This document shows, piece by piece, positions 61,045-64,000 of a stretch of DNA of 64,000 bases. The notes beneath the pieces were generated by a model. It was not told the DNA's origin and did no database searches. It was given only the letters and a program-made list of their open reading frames with translations. Each line of letters opens with the position of its first letter. Within the stretch, counting starts at the first letter, position 1. The position numbers and the translations under genes were made by a program. This DNA comes from CAYTZN01 sp964442495 (lineage in GTDB: Bacteria; Pseudomonadota; Gammaproteobacteria; Legionellales; Legionellaceae). The stretch lies in the NCBI GenBank assembly GCA_964442495.1, contig CAYTZN010000003.1:1-64000 (forward strand), written 5' to 3'.

Positions 61045-61293
61045 ATGAGTACAGTAGCAGATCGAGTTCGCAAAATTGTTGTAGAACAATTGGGCGTTAA
61101 AGAAGATGAGCTGAAAAACGATGCGTCATTTGTTGATGACTTAGGCGCTGACTCATTAGATACCGTTGAGTTGGTCATGGCGTTGGAAGAAGAATTTGAA
61201 ACAGAAATTCCTGACGAAAAAGCAGAAAAAATTACGACTATTCAAGAAGCCATCGATTATATTGAAGCTACCTTGGATAATGATAAAGCTTAA
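61045..61293 (+). CDS. acpP: Acyl carrier protein
   Basis: An acidic 82-residue protein. Ser37 in DLGADSLDTVE receives phosphopantetheine. GAGGAAG stands before ATG 61045. The 190-base gap from fabG suggests its own promoter, as usual for acpP. Slightly longer than E. coli ACP because of a few C-terminal residues (ATLDNDKA). Confidence 0.97.
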   Translation: MSTVADRVRKIVVEQLGVKEDELKNDASFVDDLGADSLDTVELVMALEEEFETEIPDEKAEKITTIQEAIDYIEATLDNDKA

Positions 61294-61295
61294 AA

Positions 61296-61340
61296 ACAGG
61301 TTATACGTCAGCATTAACCGTTTGTTAATGCTAAACCTGT
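61296..61340 (+). promoter_or_regulatory. Nested stem-loop between acpP and fabF
   Basis: AGCATTAAC (61310-61318) and GTTAATGCT (61324-61332) form a perfect nine-base stem around CGTTT. Outside it ACAGGTT (61296-61302) pairs with AACCTGT (61334-61340). The structure begins just past the acpP stop and ends 22 bases before the fabF start. It may set the ratio of abundant ACP to FabF by partial termination or mRNA end protection. Confidence 0.45.
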
Positions 61341-61362
61341 GTAATATTGCGAGGAGCGTTCA

Positions 61363-62607
61363 TTGAGTAAACGGCGTGTGGTTGTGACAGGCATGGGCAT
61401 GGTAAGCCCTGTTGGCCTTAGTGTAGAGGAATCTTGGCAAAATATTTTGGCGGGTGTGAGTGGTGTAGGACTGGTCGAAGACTTCGATACTACTGATTAT
61501 TCCACAAAAATATGGGCTAAGGTAAAAAACCTTAACATGGAAGACCATATGTCGCTTAAAGAAGCGCGTAAAATGGACGTTTTCACGCAGTACGGTATGG
61601 TAGCTGCTGATGAAGCACTTGCTGACGCTAATTTGACGCTTGATGAAGCGCTTTCTTATCGAGCAGGCGTTGCCGTTGGTGCAGGCATTGGTGGCATACA
61701 AACCATTACCAATAATCAGGAAAAGTTGATGGCTGGCGGTCCGCGTCGGGTTTCTCCTTTTTTTATCCCAGCAGGCATTATCAATATGGTTGCGGGACAA
61801 ATTTCCATTAAGCACCAGCTTAAGGGCCCTAACATTTCTGTTGTTTCTGCGTGCACGACAGGCACCCATAATATTGGGCTTGCTGGTCGCATGATAGCGT
61901 ATGGCGATGCCGATATCATGGTGTGTGGTGGCTCTGAAATGACGACAACCCCCCTATGTTTAGCGGGTTTTTCGGCTGTTCGTTCGCTTTCCAAGCGTAA
62001 TGATGAACCTGAAAAAGCATCGCGTCCTTTCGATAAAGACCGGGATGGTTTTGTGATGGGTGAGGGTTCTGGTATTCTTGTTTTAGAAGAATATGAGCGT
62101 GCTAAGGCACGAGGTGCAAAGATATATGCCGAATTAGTAGGCTTTGGTATGTCTGGTGATGCTTACCATATTACTTCGCCTGATGAAGACGCCAGCGGTG
62201 CTGCGCGTGCAATGGTTTCTGCCGTTGAGGATGCGGGTATCCATATGAAGGAAGTCGATTATATCAACGCGCATGGCACTTCGACCTATCTTAACGATAT
62301 GAACGAGACGCGTGCTATTAAGCGCGTTTTTAACGAGCATGCTTATCAATTAGCAGTAAGCTCAACCAAATCCATGACAGGCCATTTATTAGGTGCGGCT
62401 GGGGCAGTTGAGGCCATTTTTTGTATCATGGCTCTTCGGGATCAAGTGGCTCCTCCAACCATTAATCTCGATAATCCTGATGAAGGGTGTGATTTAAACT
62501 ACGTCCCCCACACACCGCAAAAAATGAAAATTGATTATGCCATGAGTAATTCATTAGGCTTTGGCGGAACCAATGGCACGTTGTTATTTAAGCGCATGAA
62601 GGCCTGA
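61363..62607 (+). CDS. fabF: Beta-ketoacyl-ACP synthase II
   Basis: Elongating condensing enzyme of 414 residues. Catalytic Cys164 (VVSACTTGTHNIG), His304 (NAHGTSTYLND) and His341 (MTGHLLGAAGA) are complete. RVVVTGMGMVSPVG is the N-terminal signature. It starts with TTG 61363, preceded by GCGAGGAGCG, a strong ribosome site. Confidence 0.96.
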   Translation: MSKRRVVVTGMGMVSPVGLSVEESWQNILAGVSGVGLVEDFDTTDYSTKIWAKVKNLNMEDHMSLKEARKMDVFTQYGMVAADEALADANLTLDEALSYRAGVAVGAGIGGIQTITNNQEKLMAGGPRRVSPFFIPAGIINMVAGQISIKHQLKGPNISVVSACTTGTHNIGLAGRMIAYGDADIMVCGGSEMTTTPLCLAGFSAVRSLSKRNDEPEKASRPFDKDRDGFVMGEGSGILVLEEYERAKARGAKIYAELVGFGMSGDAYHITSPDEDASGAARAMVSAVEDAGIHMKEVDYINAHGTSTYLNDMNETRAIKRVFNEHAYQLAVSSTKSMTGHLLGAAGAVEAIFCIMALRDQVAPPTINLDNPDEGCDLNYVPHTPQKMKIDYAMSNSLGFGGTNGTLLFKRMKA

Positions 62608-62918
62608 TGCTCGAGACATACTTTAGGGCTTTGTGTTTCTGAGCTAATTAGTGAAATCCAATGGTATAGGCATCAGTGTCTGGTAAATATCTTACACCTT
62701 AACGCGAAATCGTATGAATCCCGTGCATAAAGCACGGTATATGGCGAATACGACGTTATGTGTGTTTAAACACTAGATGCTTGCCTCAAATCATGGGTAA
62801 ATTTGATTTCTTTTTTGTCACCCGTGCTTTTACCTAGAGTAAAATCCTTAGGCTTTAAGTGCAGTGGTTCATGGTGATACACCCAGCTTATCTCCAGTTT
62901 GAACAATATGAGGTATGA
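62608..62918. other. Gap between fabF and mltG; no pabC
   Basis: In many Gammaproteobacteria pabC (aminodeoxychorismate lyase) lies here. No frame resembling it is seen. The gap holds a palindromic repeat at 62716-62747 and otherwise ordinary non-coding sequence that may include the mltG promoter. Confidence 0.4.
62716..62747. repeat. Short palindromic repeat, copy 2
   Basis: CCGTGC-ATAAA-GCACGG (62721-62737) has the same ATAAA loop as the copy at 39060. It is preceded by GAATC and followed by TA and TGGCGA. Stem bases differ from copy 1 but stay paired, the mark of a hairpin-type dispersed repeat. Confidence 0.5.
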
Positions 62919-63908
62919 ATGCAGCGACGTTGGCTGAAGTTTGTGGGTATTGTTGGCTTAACCCTTGCTATGATTGGGTTTTTGACCGCTGGTTTTAAAT
63001 TATATGGGTTGCTTTACCAACCGATGATCGTTAGTAAAAATAAATCCGCTATTATTTGTGTCGATAGAAACACGTCTGCGTCCTCATTTGTGCACCTTCT
63101 CAAATCGCGCCATTTTATCAATTCCAATGATTTATTATATTTTATTCGTTTGCAGGGCTTGGCCCCGCAGCTAAAGGCTGGCATCTACGAAATTAAAGAG
63201 GGCGAATCTCCTGCGCATTTTTTATACCGTGTCATTGAAGGGGACGTTTTAATAGAAACGTTTCGTATTATTGAAGGCACCACAGAAGCCCAAATGGCCG
63301 CTAATCTTCAAAAAGCACCTTATCTTCAATATAACGCGGCAGATTGGCTAACTGTTGCAGGTTCTTTCCCGCGTGCTGAAGGTCTTTTGCTTGCTGATAC
63401 CTATCATTATGATGCGGGGAGTCAAAGTAAACCTTTATTAGAAAGAGCGCAGGCTAATTTACAAACGTTTCTTTTGGCAAGTTGGCAGGGGCGCAGTCCT
63501 CAATTGCCGTACAAGAATGCTTATGAAATGTTGATAGCAGCATCTATTCTTGAAAAAGAGGCGGCAATTCCAACCGAAAAACGCTTGATCGCTGGTGTTA
63601 TTATCAATCGTTTAAAGAAAAAAATGCCCTTGCAAATGGATCCTACGGTTATTTATGGCTTAGGGGCTGATTATACGGGAACGTTAACACATGAAAATTT
63701 AAATCTTGATTCTCCTTATAATACGTATCGGTATCGAGGGCTTCCACCTACCCCAATTGCTATGGTAGGGAAGGAGGCAATTGACGCTGCAGCACATCCT
63801 GCTGTTACTCCATACCTTTATTTTGTTGCACGTGGGGATGGTAGCCATTATTTTTCAGAAACTTATGATGAGCAAAGGCAAGCCATTGCTCGTTATTTAA
63901 AAAAATAG
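62919..63908 (+). CDS. mltG: Endolytic peptidoglycan transglycosylase MltG
   Basis: A 329-residue inner-membrane protein that cuts nascent glycan and sets strand length. One membrane span lies at residues 9-30. A LysM-like region follows, then the YceG domain with AASILEKEAAIPTEK (catalytic Glu area), PLQMDPTVIYGLG, LDSPYNTYRYRGLPPTPI and YFVARGDGSHYFSETYDEH-like YFVARGDGSHYFSETYDEQ. Length fits. It is followed 38 bases later by tmk, a classic pair. Confidence 0.93.
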   Translation: MQRRWLKFVGIVGLTLAMIGFLTAGFKLYGLLYQPMIVSKNKSAIICVDRNTSASSFVHLLKSRHFINSNDLLYFIRLQGLAPQLKAGIYEIKEGESPAHFLYRVIEGDVLIETFRIIEGTTEAQMAANLQKAPYLQYNAADWLTVAGSFPRAEGLLLADTYHYDAGSQSKPLLERAQANLQTFLLASWQGRSPQLPYKNAYEMLIAASILEKEAAIPTEKRLIAGVIINRLKKKMPLQMDPTVIYGLGADYTGTLTHENLNLDSPYNTYRYRGLPPTPIAMVGKEAIDAAAHPAVTPYLYFVARGDGSHYFSETYDEQRQAIARYLKK

Positions 63909-63946
63909 AGAAATTGTTTTCGTCTAGACATAAGAGTGATTAACCA

Positions 63947-64000
63947 ATGTTGAATAAAGGGCATTTTATTGTGGTTGAGGGGCTAGAGGGTGCTGGAAAA
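63947..64000 (+). CDS. tmk: Thymidylate kinase, N-terminus only (cut by window end)
   Basis: The last 18 codons read MLNKGHFIVVEGLEGAGK, the start of dTMP kinase with its P-loop GLEGAGK. Its place after mltG matches the standard order mltG-tmk-holB. The rest lies outside the window. Confidence 0.85.
   Translation, partial: MLNKGHFIVVEGLEGAGK

Noticed and set aside
61360..61869. 169-codon minus-strand frame over the start of fabF
   Set aside because: Complete overlap with a certain gene, and the translation is low in hydrophobic pattern and rich in Asn/His/Cys, as shadows are.
1..64000. CRISPR arrays, rRNA, tRNA genes and intact insertion sequences
   Set aside because: No regularly spaced repeats, no rRNA sequence, no T-arm plus acceptor pairs, and no full transposase were seen by eye; a dedicated tRNA scan could still find one.

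Overview
The window reads as chromosomal DNA of a gammaproteobacterium of the order Legionellales, most likely a Legionella species other than L. pneumophila. The call rests on a CsrA that, from memory, is nearly the L. pneumophila protein apart from its C-terminal tail, a WipA/WipB-like phosphoesterase of the Dot/Icm effector type, a secreted protein with a DUF1566/Lcl-type C-terminus, an MdfA-type exporter, and a sugar-polymer locus ending next to csrA. No database search was possible, so the species is not assigned.

Region 1 (1-28497) is an AT-rich surface-polysaccharide (LPS O-antigen) island, almost all on the + strand. It holds a HisH/HisF/WbpG-type sugar amidotransferase set, two Gfo/Idh/MocA oxidoreductases, and a gmd gene broken by one in-frame stop. 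A DPM1-like transferase, a C-methyltransferase and a DegT aminotransferase follow. Next come large membrane proteins, a Wzy-like polymerase, a three-enzyme set for a UDP-L-6-deoxy-HexNAc with its GT4 transferase, a Wzx-like flippase, and finally a WbpV/WbpL-like pair that would make and attach the first sugar to undecaprenyl phosphate. The island carries decay: a transposase tail, an SGNH-acyltransferase tail, a possible HisH N-terminal stub and the gmd nonsense codon.

Region 2 (28500-43450) is backbone with accessory genes. It contains csrA with three candidate CsrA sites in its leader, a Sfp-type phosphopantetheinyl transferase with birA divergent from accA-tilS, the putative effector, mdfA, the Lcl-type secreted protein, katG, a repeat-rich gap, an ABC-F ATPase, a secreted metallophosphoesterase and rnhB.

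Region 3 (43450-56340) contains rsfS-rlmH-mrdA-mrdB for ribosome maturation and cell elongation, a POT peptide transporter divergent from hutU-hutH, and rnhA-dnaQ joined to hutUH by overlaps. An OsmC protein, an L,D-transpeptidase, erpA and mnmA follow.

Region 4 (56430-64000) is the conserved fatty-acid and cell-envelope cluster yceD-rpmF-plsX-fabH-fabD-fabG-acpP-fabF-mltG-tmk, the last cut by the window edge. No tRNA, rRNA, CRISPR array or intact insertion sequence was seen.
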